The notes under the pieces: generated by a model
What the model was told of the DNA's origin: nothing
Seen by the model: the letters and a program-made list of their open reading frames with translations, nothing else
Databases searched by the model: none
DNA from: Liolophura sinensis
Taxonomy: Eukaryota; Mollusca; Polyplacophora; Chitonida; Chitonidae
Length of the DNA: 64,000 bases
Assembly: GCF_032854445.1 (NCBI RefSeq)
Contig: NC_088299.1
Coordinates: forward strand, 4,251,001 to 4,315,000
Direction of reading: 5' to 3'
Part shown: positions 36,387 through 47,521 of the stretch, in pieces
How the letters are laid out: the number at the start of each line of letters is the position of its first letter
Numbering within the stretch: position 1 is the first letter of the stretch
Translations under genes and position numbers: made by a program

Positions 36387-36905
36387 CTGAAAGATCTGCC
36401 AAACACCCAAAACAACACTCTTATGAAATGTATGTCAGACGAAATGTTTTTTTGTTTTTCTTCAAACTTTTACAACCTATTAAATTGCCTTTTAATAGGC
36501 AATTTACATAAGGTTTTCTTCACTTGATAAAAGCGGTGTGCTAAACAACTATATTAAAATACAAAGATATACTTGCATAGAGCCATAAATGCATTAACTG
36601 AATAGACCGTAAAGCACATACCTGTCCTGATAGCACAGTAGCGAATGTTTCTCAACAAAATTTAAAATGTACAGTATTTAATAGTTGGCACTTAAATAGC
36701 AGTGAATGCGTTCAATATTTAGCAGACAGGACAAACTGAAGGCGCAGTAGGTATCATGATATCTCATATCCCCTCACAGCCGAGATTTTCAAGTACAGAG
36801 AACCTTTAAACAGATGTTTTATTGTTGGTAATGGGAAGATCTTTAGTGGTATATTGCATTACCAATCCAACAACATATCATTTTAGAACGTATACCTAAA
36901 TTCTC

Positions 36906-37205
36906 ACAGGTTCCGATAGCACAGTTGAAGGAGCGTCCGCTTTGGGAGGCGGTAGATACAAGGTCAGTCCTGGATCGAGTCGTACCTAAGACCTTAAAAA
37001 GGGATGTTGTAACTTCCTCACTTGGCGTTCAACATAAAGGGGATAGTGCAACGACTGGTTGACCCGTATCAGTATGATGGCTGGGGTGGGGCGGCTTACT
37101 TGCCTTTGGTAAGGTGTCTCCGTGAAGCAGCACTAGATAAAAGAGAGGTCGTCATGTGAGTGAAAAATTGTTACGCACGACGTTAAGCCCCAAGCACTCA
37201 CTCCC
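36906..37205 (+). repeat. SINE-2 copy, full length
   Basis: The tRNA-like head starts near 36908 (A box-like 'tagcacagttga', B box-like 'ggatcgagtcg'). The body contains 'gggatagtgcaacgactggt', and the tail ends in 'ccccaagcactcactccc'. It is the reference copy for the family in this window. Confidence 0.85.
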
Positions 37206-37646
37206 TAAAGCACACACACTCCCTATTATCATTCGTTGATGAATTCACTACTATGCAAATGGAGCAGCTAGGCATAAGTCATTGTTTTTATGATGAGGAG
37301 GGGGTAGTTCCCTAGTATAACAAACTACTACTCAGATTATTATTGCATACATTAGTCTACACTCTTGATTTATAACCTGTATGTTAAATGTTCGAAAGAG
37401 TAATTTAGGAATGTTATGCTAATTTGGTTGGAAGTAAAGGTCAGCTTGCAGAGACCAGCATGCCTTGTTTTATATGAGATACGAGCTCGCATCATAAAAT
37501 GTATTTGTACCCATCATGTGGATACACTAGGTCATGGTCTGAGTGTCAGACTGACATCTCAACTCCAACCTACCTTAACCGGCATGTATGTATACAGGGC
37601 GTGTATGCACGCAGGCACATATGTAACATATCTATTACGTAACTGG

Positions 37647-37896
37647 GGTTAGGGTGCTAGCGCAGTGTACTGACCTCTGGATCCTCTCACCAATGCCGTC
37701 GCTGTGAGTTCAAATCCTGCCCATGCTCGCCTCTCCGGCCATACGCGGGAATGTCTTTCAGCAACCTGCGGATGGTCGTGGGTTTTCCCAGGGCTCTGGG
37801 TGGTTTCCTCCCACCATAATGCTGGCCGCCGTCGTATAAGTGAAATATTCATGAGCACGGCGTAAAACACCAATCAAATAAATAAATAAATAAATA
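37647..37896 (+). repeat. SINE-1 copy, full length
   Basis: Has a tRNA-like head with B box-like 'gagttcaaatcctg', then the body with 'caacctgcggatggtcgtgg' and 'cctcccaccataatgctggc', and an (AAATA)n tail at 37877-37895. It is the reference copy for the family. Confidence 0.88.
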
Positions 37897-38238
37897 TATG
37901 TAATTGGTTTAAACACCTTGTTTAACTTACCTTTTATAATTTATACAGCATTTCTATTTGAAAAGTTCTAAACTCTTTACTCATTAATACTTGAAAGCTG
38001 CAGTAGCTCCGCCCTTTTCCTCCTAGACAGCCGAGCAGTCAAGACGTGTTTTACCAAGATCACAGCCAGTCTGTGTTGATACATTTTATCCAGGTACTGA
38101 ACCGTCTTGACTGCCAGCCTTTACCCTTTAGGCTGCTTCTCTTTGTTCCTTGGCGGAACACTTTCCAAACTCAGAAGGAAGAAACATTTACTTACTTATA
38201 TACATATCCATAGATGCTCCTATATTTATACCGCTTAC

Positions 38239-38303
38239 CTCTGTGATACGTAATAAAATCTCAGCAGAGTATTTGCGTTTCTTTGTCCCGCATACATTTA
38301 ATA
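38239..38303 (-). CDS. Candidate exon, unidentified
   Basis: A 65-bp minus-strand segment with acceptor 'ggggacaccag' and donor GAG/GTAAGC. The only open frame needs phase 1 in and gives phase 0 out, with GTKKRKYSAEILLRI. An upstream open segment ending at donor CAG/GTAGGT (38732) leaves phase 1, so the two could join. This is splice-pattern evidence only; no homology is recognised. Confidence 0.3.
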
Positions 38304-38416
38304 CTGGTGTCCCCAAAGGATAGTCACGTGTCCACTGGACAACGTAAGATAGTCTCGCAGGTGATGAAACCGCAGACAAACAGGTCTTACACTGATAATA
38401 ATGAATCCAATCATAA

Positions 38417-38454
38417 ATGCCGGGATCATTATAACTTGATAAAGATCCCGGCAT
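38417..38454. repeat. Perfect 11-bp hairpin
   Basis: atgccgggatc at 38417-38427 pairs exactly with gatccggcat-type sequence at 38444-38454 (gatcccggcat) across a 16-nt loop. It could be part of a decayed element end. Confidence 0.6.
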
Positions 38455-38759
38455 GTGGATCGAAAACTTGTGAAACCTTTGTTACATTTACGTGGTGTTA
38501 CCTTGACCTCATTGTTATTATTGAACCCATAAACTATGAGTTTTAAGCAGCGCATAAGGTCTTACATTGGCCTAGCGTCGTTGGAATCTCGACGCTTACA
38601 ATGTTAATTTCGTACTCAACGAAAATCAAGGCCTGTCGTCTCTGTTATCCACTATGAAGCTACAGTATACAGGCCTATATCAAGTAGGCGGCCATGCATG
38701 TCATATAATTCATACCTAGCTTCTTACCTACCTGTATATGGGGGCACTTTCACGATCCG

Positions 38760-39310
38760 GTCAGGGATGATCGACGAACAGCACAAGGTCAGATTTCAAT
38801 GTATAAACTACGACAGCACGAGAGGTGAACTGACGTATACTGTCCACGTCAACAGATGATGCCAAATAGTAACTTGGGCTATTCAGTACCTGCTAAGACT
38901 ATTATGTATAATAATTCAAAGTTCAAAGTTTAAGTCTGACCGTCTGACCTCCAGATAGAGTATGGCGTGTGTTAAAGAAAACCCCCAATGCTGTGCCTTC
39001 CAAACAGCATGAAGTGGTTTGATGTTCCGTAAATCTATTCCTATTACTTAAAACGTCGAAAACGAAGGAAAACGACAGAATCTGGTAATCAAACATAAGA
39101 AAATCTACTCCACTTTGATCGAGCCACACAGAGAGCAGGAAACAGTCTCTATAATTTTACTGTTATTTTCGAGACTATACTATGCCCAAGTGTGGCAAGA
39201 TGCTGAAAATGCCACAGATTGAGAAAAATATGTTCCAGATCTGATTAGAATCGCCCTTTGATTTACGGGGGACTAGATCGTAGTCGTATGAGCCATACCT
39301 TCTAAAAGAA
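38760..39310. other. Non-coding stretch
   Basis: No supported gene or repeat. It includes the open segment feeding the possible exon that ends at 38732. Confidence 0.35.
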
Positions 39311-39600
39311 AGGCCGAAGGAGGAACCATTCTACATATATTTCTATATAAATAGAAAAGACGCCAAGATTTTCACTCCCGGAATGCAGAAGTTGTTTCGC
39401 TACTTGCTTCTTTGTAACAACAGGATGTGAAATGTAGGACGCCGCTAGCCGTTGTTCAGCAACGGCCATGTGGCTACATCGCGGCCCTTCAGCTCAGTTC
39501 ACACAGGCTAACATAGCATAAAAATTGTGTGTAGCGAACACTTACTTTTATAATACAGTTCTTGGGGATCTCCTCTAAATGTCAGTGACAACAAAAAATA
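39310..39600. repeat. Interspersed repeat, copy 1 of family S
   Basis: Blocks such as 'ttcactcccggaatgcagaag', 'gccgctagccgttg' and 'ctaacatagcataaa' recur in the same order at about 55730-56395 in a DIS3L2 intron. Non-coding; class unknown. Confidence 0.55.
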
Positions 39601-39747
39601 CACGTATCACTTGTAACGTAAGGAAATGATAGGTTTTCCTTCTGTTTAGGGCTGTGCATATCTACCAACTGTAATTCTTAAGTCGTGTATGATCTATCCA
39701 TGCAGAACTATGAACTGTGTGTGACCTGTGACAAGCTTCGTCAGATC

Positions 39748-39751
<4 letters not shown>

Positions 39752-39820
<69 letters not shown>
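39752..39820. repeat. (TA)n microsatellite
   Basis: An uninterrupted TA tract of about 34 units. Confidence 0.97.
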
Positions 39821-39822
<2 letters not shown>

Positions 39823-40184
39823 GCCATGGTCAGATTAAAGGCTTTTAAAGTTCAAGGTATACTATTAATACCTTAATCTAAAGACTAAAATAGAGCATTG
39901 AAATTGTTAGGGTGTTAAATAGTAGCAACTTATACGGCCACTAGCACCACGGCTTAAGCAGAATTAGGCGAAGAGGTGCAGTGATGTTAATTGATATATA
40001 TTTCAGATATGACACTGCATGGTCTAGAGACACTCAAAATGCTGTGTAGTTACCACATGAAAACAGTTCAAAGGCAAAAAGCCTGAGGGATGCTCAGTCC
40101 ACTAGTGTAACCCTGGTTTATATGCATAAATACGGTATAAAAGACTACAGCATAGAAAGTACAAGCAGAGCAGTGACGACAGTA

Positions 40185-40977
40185 ACGCCATTTTGCCATG
40201 TTATAGCTATCTAGAGCGAAGTCACAAAACGTAGGAGCTCTCCCGTACCATCAGTATTAAACAATGTGACAGTGAGGAAATACAAACAAAAACGCCTGAT
40301 ACCCAACCAAAGAGTATCAGTTCTGTTCCGTGCTCAAAGGGTTGATGTTTTTTTTTAGCTTGACGCTCGGCCAGGGAGACGTTCGTGGACACAACCATCG
40401 TGTTTTAGCGGCCCTGCTCGTCCTCGTTCTGCATGAGTGTAAGCATTTGGCCTTGCAGGCTGACTTTGCTAAAAGGAAAAAAAAATGCAAAGTCACAATA
40501 TTTTTCTTCAAGCAATGACTCTCCCGAGGCGGTTTTCTTGCCAGCTCACCCTGCAGTATACTGCAAAACATGTGAGTATTGCGACACGGGCAGTCATTCT
40601 CAGTTCCCTGCTCATAAATGCACGGTTCGAAATACATCAGTTTAAAACTTCTATCCGCAAAATCCAATTTATTGCATCGACATCTGTCTAACAACTATAA
40701 GAAACCACACTGACAATCTTGAACAAATAGGTTTTTTGACACGACTGCCTATTATCACGTGACGCTTTCATGATTGACCAAGCTCATTCGGGCTTCTACA
40801 ACATGGCTGCTCGTATTGAATTGTCCGTCAGTGCCATATCCCCAATGCTGAACTTCATCTTCTCGGCTTTCAAAAATTTATAGAAATTTTTACATATTTT
40901 TCTGTGATAACTGTGTCGTATATCATTTTTCGTTGTATATATAGTGGCAGATTTTATGTTCACTTCAACGTTTCACT
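40185..40977 (+). mobile_element. Copy of the TTAA inverted-repeat element, left end lost
   Basis: Matches 59930-60690 over most of its length: 'cattttgccatgtt', 'accaaag.gtatcagttctgtt', 'cacgtgacgctttca' and 'cttcatcttctcggctttca'. The right end is mutated ('gttcacttcaacg'), and I see no left terminal repeat. Open frames inside (40317-40694 and its complements) are by-products. Confidence 0.7.
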
Positions 40978-41194
40978 GGTAGCAACATATGCAGGCACAC
41001 TAACACCATAAATTAGGTAAAAAACTACATTCATGTTTGGTTCAATTTATCAGGCGTCACTGTGTTAGAATTGCTCAAAATGCTGTGATTTTGTCATATT
41101 TAAAGTACTTTCTATTCTAGTACCTCACGGAGACATGATTGATACAATTTCATAACTAATTGTTTCATACACTTCTAATTGTTCTAAGTCACTC

Positions 41195-41252
41195 CTAGTC
41201 ATATGACTGAAAAATTGCTTAGTATGACATTAAACCCCAAGTATATATTTAA
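41195..41252 (+). repeat. SINE-2 tail fragment
   Basis: Contains 'gtcatatgactgaaaaattg' and 'cattaaaccccaag' only. Confidence 0.55.
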
Positions 41253-41289
41253 TAATTGCTTCGGTGTTCAATAAAACTGGTATCCACTA

Positions 41290-41900
41290 CCATGGTCACA
41301 AACTGTCTTGAAGCATTTGTTAGAATCTGTGTGTTGTGTGACGATTTTAATCAACGTCACAAGTTATTAGTGAAAAAACAAAACTAGTGTGACAGGGGTA
41401 TTCCATCAAACGCCTTCACTTGAAGTTTCTTAAATTTTGCAGAAGCACAGTGCTCTTGTAAGTAAAATTGGATACAGAGCGTACAGAGTCTCTGGCACCG
41501 TTTCATAATTGTGTCAAATTCTGCTTAACCCGTCGTTTTAGAGGCTGTATAGTCATCGTGTTGAATTATATCATTACCGGTACGTTTGAAATATCGACAC
41601 TTGCAATCAAAACGCAACTGAGATACATCATGTAATTGCTGATAACTTATGTACTAGCATGGTACACAATTCGGACACTGATTTAATTTAATGGCCAAGA
41701 ACATTACATGCGCCTTCCCATCAATACTGAAAAAAGGAGACTGATTCTCTTTACATTAACCCGTGCAAATTTCTTACTTCACATACTTTTAAAAGTTCTG
41801 TGATGGTTTGTTTTGAATGTTACTGTGCAAATTGGTCTGAGAGATCTTGACCCGTAAAGCCCATTTTGGTTGACGCCTGGCATACGAATGTCGGATTTGA
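41290..41900 (+). repeat. Family R retroelement tail
   Basis: Contains the same ordered blocks as the 6.3-kb and 17.4-kb copies: 'gtgtgacgattttaatcaacg', 'cttgcaatcaaaacgcaactg' and 'tactagcatggtacacaatt'. It has decayed past any coding use. Confidence 0.6.
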
Positions 41901-44900
41901 CCCCTATAAATTTGTAGGAATTACCCGCCGAACTGAATACTGGCCTCAATGCGTTTGAGACATGGTTCCAGAAGTTCAAATTTAAGCACGTTTGTATTAA
42001 AACTTATGTGCCCCCAATTTCATCTATTTAATTTGATTGTTGTTTAACCATGGTGCCAATTTTAAATCCTAGATCTAAATGTATGCGATTTAATCGCATT
42101 TCAAATTTTGACTTTTTTTGTCAAAAATGTTTTTGTAAGATCGGCCCAATAAAATACAATTGGCACAGCACTGAGTAAAAGCTAAACTTTACACATATAT
42201 GTAAGGATTGTCCAATTCAAATGACAGTAGAGATAGAAAGCTTTTGATTTTACATGCACTGGTCCGCGAGTAGCTCACGTCTGTTGTGATACACGTTCAT
42301 GTGCTAACATATCTACTGTCAAGGCGGTGTTACTTGATAAACATTTATTGTACCCAGCTCTGACATACACTGTTCACGTCCGCATGGCTACTCGAAGGTA
42401 CCAGCCATATAACTTAGTGCGCATGCTCATTACACGGTAAAGATAAAATCTGAAAAATCTTAATATGGAACCAATTGCATATCGTGACATCCCCTTTTCT
42501 CTGAAAAGTAAAATGATCTTCAGCATAATGTCTTTGCCATTATGATCAATTACAATACGTTTAACTTTCTGGGACGGTAGTATTTAATTCCGGAACTTGG
42601 AACAAATGTAGCATATTGTAAATAAACTTAATAAAAAAAATTAACTTTCTGTTCAGGGACAAAAGGTTTATCAGGTATTGTCCAACTGTAAGAGTGAGAG
42701 TTTCATAATTTTTCTAATATTTTTAGAAAATTTCTGGAATACTACTTTATTAATTAATTCCGCTTTAGTGGGTGGCTTTGTGTTCACTTTAACGAGTGCC
42801 CGTTTAACAATCTTGACTTGGCTTTTTATGAATCCATTACTTCTTGGGTAATGTGATGAGTTGGTTTCGTGTTAAAAGCCGTAAGCAGATGCACACTCCT
42901 TGAACAGGTAGGAGTCATAATGAGCACTATCGTCGGATCTAAGGTATTCCCATGTTAGTTTGAGGTATTCTTTGTTTACAAAAGATCTGTTTGAGTACGA
43001 TGACATGCTTGCTGGTACTCTAGCTTGGGTATATCTTTCTGACAAACAGGAATTTGAAGTAGTACTCGGCCAAGAAGAGATTTTCCTCTTCTTCGAAATG
43101 GAACAGATCAGTCCCTGTCGTATGCCAGGCACGCCCATTGTTTCTTCTGGAGAAAGAGGTTAGAGCGCGTCTGCAAGGAGCATCTCTTTGCCAGGTTTGT
43201 ACTTGGTTGTGAAATTGTAAGCTTGTAATCTCAGGCGTTGTAGCCTTGCAGGTGCTGTTCTAGTCGTTGTAGTCTTGTAGGTGCTGCGGTGAGGTGTTTT
43301 AGGTGGATGGACTCTGTTTGTGGTCTGACTTGACTGTGAAATGACTGCCATAAAGGTAAGTGTGGAATCGTTCACATCCATACACACCAGCTAAGAGCTC
43401 ACGTCCGATGTTGGCATGCCTTGTCCCTGGGTCTGTCAATGCTTTGCTAGCGAAGGCTATTGGTCTCCCTTCCTGAATGAGGGCAACGCCTCGTCCCTAT
43501 GTGGAAGCATCTACTTGGAGCGGAATTGTCCCCTTTGACGCGTCGAAGAAGGCCAGGGTGATTTGAGCACTGATGAGTTGTTTGATGTTCTCAAACGATT
43601 TTTGGTGGAAGGCAGTCCATTCAGTCTTTCCTCTAGATTTCTCTCAGAGCTGCTGACTCCGTGCTAAGGTTTCGCATAAAGGGCCCCATGTATGTGGCCA
43701 GTTCAAGGAATGTTTGAAGTTCCTTGATGTCTTGTGGCGGCTTCATCTATCGGATTGCAGATACTTCTGCAGAATTTGGCTTGGCTCTGTTTTGAAAACT
43801 TAATGTTGTCCTGTCTCACGCTTGTTTTCTTGGGGTTGAGCTTAAGGCCTGTGTCCTTACATCTTTGCATGACATTATGAAAGTGGCGGACATGGTCTTC
43901 TGATAAAGATCCGTAGATAATGATGTCGTCCGAGATGCTGATTGCTCCTTCAAAATCTTGGTCAGTTTTTGACTGGAAGACATACTGCTCGACATTCCAA
44001 TATCCACATTTGGCATCTTTTATAGTGAAGAATTTTGCTCCATTTAGTTTTGGTAGAATTTCTGCAAGTGTTGGCGTCACGTGAGAGTTTATCTTCATGG
44101 CTCTGGTAAGATCCCTGGGATCGCTGGACACGTATTTCTTGGCTTTTCAGGAAGATTCATACCACAATACTTATATGTAATATCATTATGTGGCTTTGAA
44201 TATTTCATGGAGAGCACATTTTGGTTGTCGGCGAGGCGATCCATGTGAGATATTGTTGCTTCATAAGTTCATGCAATATCCATTTGTTTAAACTGGTGCA
44301 GTTGATGTCTGGCCAGGCGATGAATTACTTTCGGTGCGAGGTGCGTTACAAATTTTTCCCACATTTCTTCCAGGTCTGTTTTATCTTCTTCAGATTTCCA
44401 GGTGAAACGGTTATACAGGTCTAATCCAGTTCTGCCTATCCATAACAGTGTGCATGAAACCTTTTTATCACCAGATTTCTCCGCGTACGAGCCTTTGGAA
44501 ATTAATTCACAGAACTGTTTATATCTTGCTAGTTCATCCGGTAAATCATCGGTTTCCCAGTTCACTGGTGGAGGTGTAAGCCCTATTGCTGTAGCCATAC
44601 TTTCTCTCAATTTTCCGTACTGAATTTCTGGGCTGTTGTTTTTTTTCCGAATTGACAGAGATTTTTCTCCCGACCTTCTCCAATGTACACAAAATGCTGC
44701 AATGCGAGGAGTTCGTATCTGCACCCTCTATAATATAGGGCAACAGACATTTTACTCCGCCAGTAACATTGTGCAACAGTTAGGAGATTATGCCTACGCA
44801 TTACGTCACACTTGGCTGTTGCAGTTCGGCTGATACTGCGCCTGTCAGAAGATTGTCTCTGTACGTGATGCCCTGGAACTCATTACACATCGTTGCACAA

Positions 44901-44931
44901 TTGTTTCCATCAATGAATTATCTCTTTCAGT

Positions 44932-45122
44932 GAGTGAGTGAGTGAGTGAGTGCTTGGGGTTTAACGTCGTAGTTAACAATTTTTCAGTCATATGACGAGG
45001 GAGGAGTCCTTATAGTGTATGTAATATGCCCCCTTAATTGTTGCCGGACGGATTTCCACCGCTTTTTTTATCTAGTGCTGCTTCACTGAGACGGCTTACC
45101 GAAGGCAAGTAAGGCGCCCCGT
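44932..45122 (-). repeat. SINE-2 copy nested in the LTR element
   Basis: The inverted tail (gtgagtgagtgagtgagtg) is followed by 'gtcatatgacgagggagga' and 'agtgctgcttcactgagacg'. It is inserted between the gag-side sequence and the 5' LTR remnant. Confidence 0.8.
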
Positions 45123-45149
45123 TTCCGTCAAAACCATGTGTTTGAAGAG

Positions 45150-45404
45150 GGCGAGTTGTTTACGCCGTACTCAAGAATATTTCACTTATACGACGGCGGC
45201 CAGCATTATGGTGGGTGGAAACCGGGCACAGCCCGGCGGAAACCCACGACCATCCGCAGGTTTCTGCCAGACCTTCCCACTTACGGCCGGAGAGGAAGCC
45301 AGCATGAGCTGGACTTGAACTCACAGCGACCGCATTGGTGAGAGGCTTCTGGGTCATTACGCTGCGCTAGCGCGCTAACCGACTGAGCCACGGAGGCCCC
45401 TCGC
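45150..45404 (-). repeat. SINE-1 copy, full length, nested in the LTR element
   Basis: Complete in reverse orientation. It ends in a well-preserved head that on the minus strand reads 'cgtggctcagtcggttagcg' (A box) and 'gagttcaagtcc' (B box). The head is close to tRNA in both boxes but the sequence continues into the SINE body, so it is not a tRNA gene. Confidence 0.88.
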
Positions 45405-45759
45405 ACCATGTTAACATATCGACTTTCAAGGCGATGTTACCTGATGAACGACATTTATTATACCCTGCTCTGACATATACTGTTCACGTCTGCATGGCTA
45501 CTCGACGGTACTGGCAATATGACTTAGTACGTGTGCTCATTACAGGGTAACCGTAAAATCTGAACTTAATATGGAACCCATTACATATCGTAACAGCAGG
45601 TATCTGAATACACATGGGTTGTACAAATTTAATTTAATATAAATTTCTGATTTATAGTTTTCATAGTTTTCCAATGACAGGGCATCTAAATTATTTAACT
45701 GAACCTATTTTTGTCTATACATCAAAAATTTACACTGACGGACAAAAAATGAAACCAGA

Positions 45760-45988
45760 TTTGCTTACGGAGAACATCTAACCAATATGAGTAATTTTTT
45801 TTTTTTAACTTTATGGCCCCATTAGGTGTTCTCATGCATATCAAATTGCAAGACAAAAGGATTATCGCTTCTGGAGTGCATACGGTGAACATCTAACCAA
45901 TATGAGTATTTTTTTTTAAACTTTATGGCCCCATTAGGTGTTTCCATGCATATCAAATTGCAAGACAAAAGGATTATCGCTTCTGCAG
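45760..45988. repeat. Two-copy tandem duplication, ~115-bp unit
   Basis: The unit 'gaacatctaaccaatatgag ... ggattatcgcttctg' occurs twice, ending at about 45872 and 45985. Copies differ in a T-run and few other bases. Confidence 0.8.
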
Positions 45989-45989
45989 T

Positions 45990-47511
45990 TTCTTATATTT
46001 CTTGTATGTATCGCCATTATGGCGGTTATGTAGGCATATTTTATATTAAACAGCACAAGTGAGTAACAGCTGTGATTTGCACTATTGTTGAAACATGCCA
46101 CAGTAAATCCCGAAAAGAATAAACCGCGAGCAAATAATAAAGCCTGAACAAAATATGATAGCATAGCCCCTGAAGGCTTTTAGCTTTCGGCTTTCAGCAT
46201 GGAAGGCTAAAAATATATTCGATACAAAGTGGATGCCCACAAATACTCCGACAATTCGCATCTCACACTTCAGAGCTGTCTTTTTCTTTGTTTAATTGGG
46301 TGGGATTAATTCGTATGTATGTAGGAAAACATTGGTCGAAGATGTACAATAAGACAGGACTACTTTCCAGATAAAAAGCGACTCTCAGGAAGAGTGGTGT
46401 CCCTTGTAGAGCACTCTTCAGAATATGTGTACAGACGTCTGCCTCTTTAATTTGCCGACATGAAAATCTTCTAGTCTGCTGAAACATGTGACTGAGAACA
46501 AACGGGTAAACCACTATGCGCCTTCGTGTGAAATGTTTCAGATATTTAATTTACGATAAAGCAAAGTGTTAGTTAAATACTTGAACGCATCGACTTCCAT
46601 CTGATGTGATGCTGGTGCGGCTGTTGTTGTATCACCCAGCTGCAATCTTTGACATACAATGTAACGGCATGACAGAATGTTGTGCAACGGAACGTGAACC
46701 GAAATTTGTCAGCAGAAACGCAGTTGTCTCTTAATTTACTGTTAAGCCTTTTGGAAGACGTGTCAGTTTTTTTTTTATCTTCTGATTTTTGGGACTGTCC
46801 ATGATTGGCTTTATTAGAATTTCAACAAATTCAAGGAAAGTAAAGCCTAAAGGTAAGTGCGCTTGAACTGGTAGTTAGGCCTAACTAGAGGACTGAGACG
46901 TATTAACCGCCCATAACGTTCTAAGAAGTTTGGCTAAGAAACGCCACTTGTTAACCAGAAATACGTTTTAACACCCAGGGTAAGAATATTTTGGAAAATT
47001 CATGTGTCTTAGAGAACAGCATAGTTTTCATATTTCATTATTATCGTTATTCTGTTTATAGTAATCTCACCTTTTGTGACATTTTCTGGCAAAAAAAAAC
47101 GAAACAAAAAAACCCAAAACAAAACAATATTGTGAAGGTGATGAAGAGAATGCATGTGAGTGTGATTGGTTTTGTGGGTAGTCCTATATAATTGGTACCC
47201 TGTTTATAATGGGCTGGTGGAGGGCTCATATCCCAAGTGGAAGCAAATGGCAAACCATACACCGTTTCACTGATAAAATCCCCCCTCCGTCCAAAACACA
47301 TTTTAACTCTGGCTTTTACCTTTCAGCATGGCTGCACATTGAATCCAAATTCCCACAACACATCTAAAGCAGTTAAATTTACACTTACTCTTTGTATTTT
47401 CAGAGTAAGTACTTCTGTCACCATTGAGAACGCATGTGAGTCATTTTTGTATCTACATTTTACCTGTGGGATAAGTGAACAGCTAACACTAAAAGACAAC
47501 GCTTTTCCATA
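45990..47511. other. Region upstream of DIS3L2
   Basis: No gene is recognised. It should contain the DIS3L2 promoter and 5' UTR if the start at 47512 is right. I see no convincing TATA box or CpG-rich block. Confidence 0.4.
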
Positions 47512-47521
47512 ATGGAAGCAG
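47512..47521 (+). CDS. DIS3L2: DIS3L2 putative first coding exon with GC donor
   Basis: ATGGAAGCAG is followed by gcaagt, the usual form of a GC-AG intron donor. It joins in phase to exon 2 at 48093 ([11 protein letters not shown]...). No other in-phase ATG with a good donor was found nearby, but an exon this short is hard to prove without a transcript. Confidence 0.45.

Larger units (their letters stand above)
42290..45595 (-). mobile_element. Decayed Gypsy-type LTR retrotransposon with nested SINEs
   Basis: Flanking direct repeats of about 195 bp (42290-42489 and 45405-45595) are candidate LTRs. On the minus strand they begin TGTCACGATATG and TGTTACGATATG. A polypurine tract (agagaaaagggga) directly precedes the 42489 LTR start, as expected for a 3' LTR. 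Between them, in minus-strand order, are gag-like sequence (44724-44269, containing LTPPPVNWE and a LAPKVIHRLA region), an RT fragment (44131-43640: LDPRDL-like SDPRDL, ISDDIIIYG, LKLNPKKTS), RNase H end (43387-43160: RLQRLRLQAYNF..KYKPGKEMLLADAL) and integrase pieces (43145-42750: TGTDLFHFEE). Protease and much of pol are deleted, and frames are broken. Two SINEs sit inside the 5' end. Confidence 0.75.

Noticed and set aside
39685-39876. Open frame through the TA microsatellite
   Set aside because: Encodes only an alternating Ile-Tyr run from the dinucleotide repeat.
40317-40694. 125-codon minus-strand frame
   Set aside because: Lies inside a non-coding TTAA-type element copy, and the other copies do not keep the frame.
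45330-45404. tRNA gene-like A and B boxes
   Set aside because: The sequence lacks a tRNA acceptor-stem pairing and runs into the SINE-1 body, so it is a SINE head. The same holds near 17215, 36908 and 37650.
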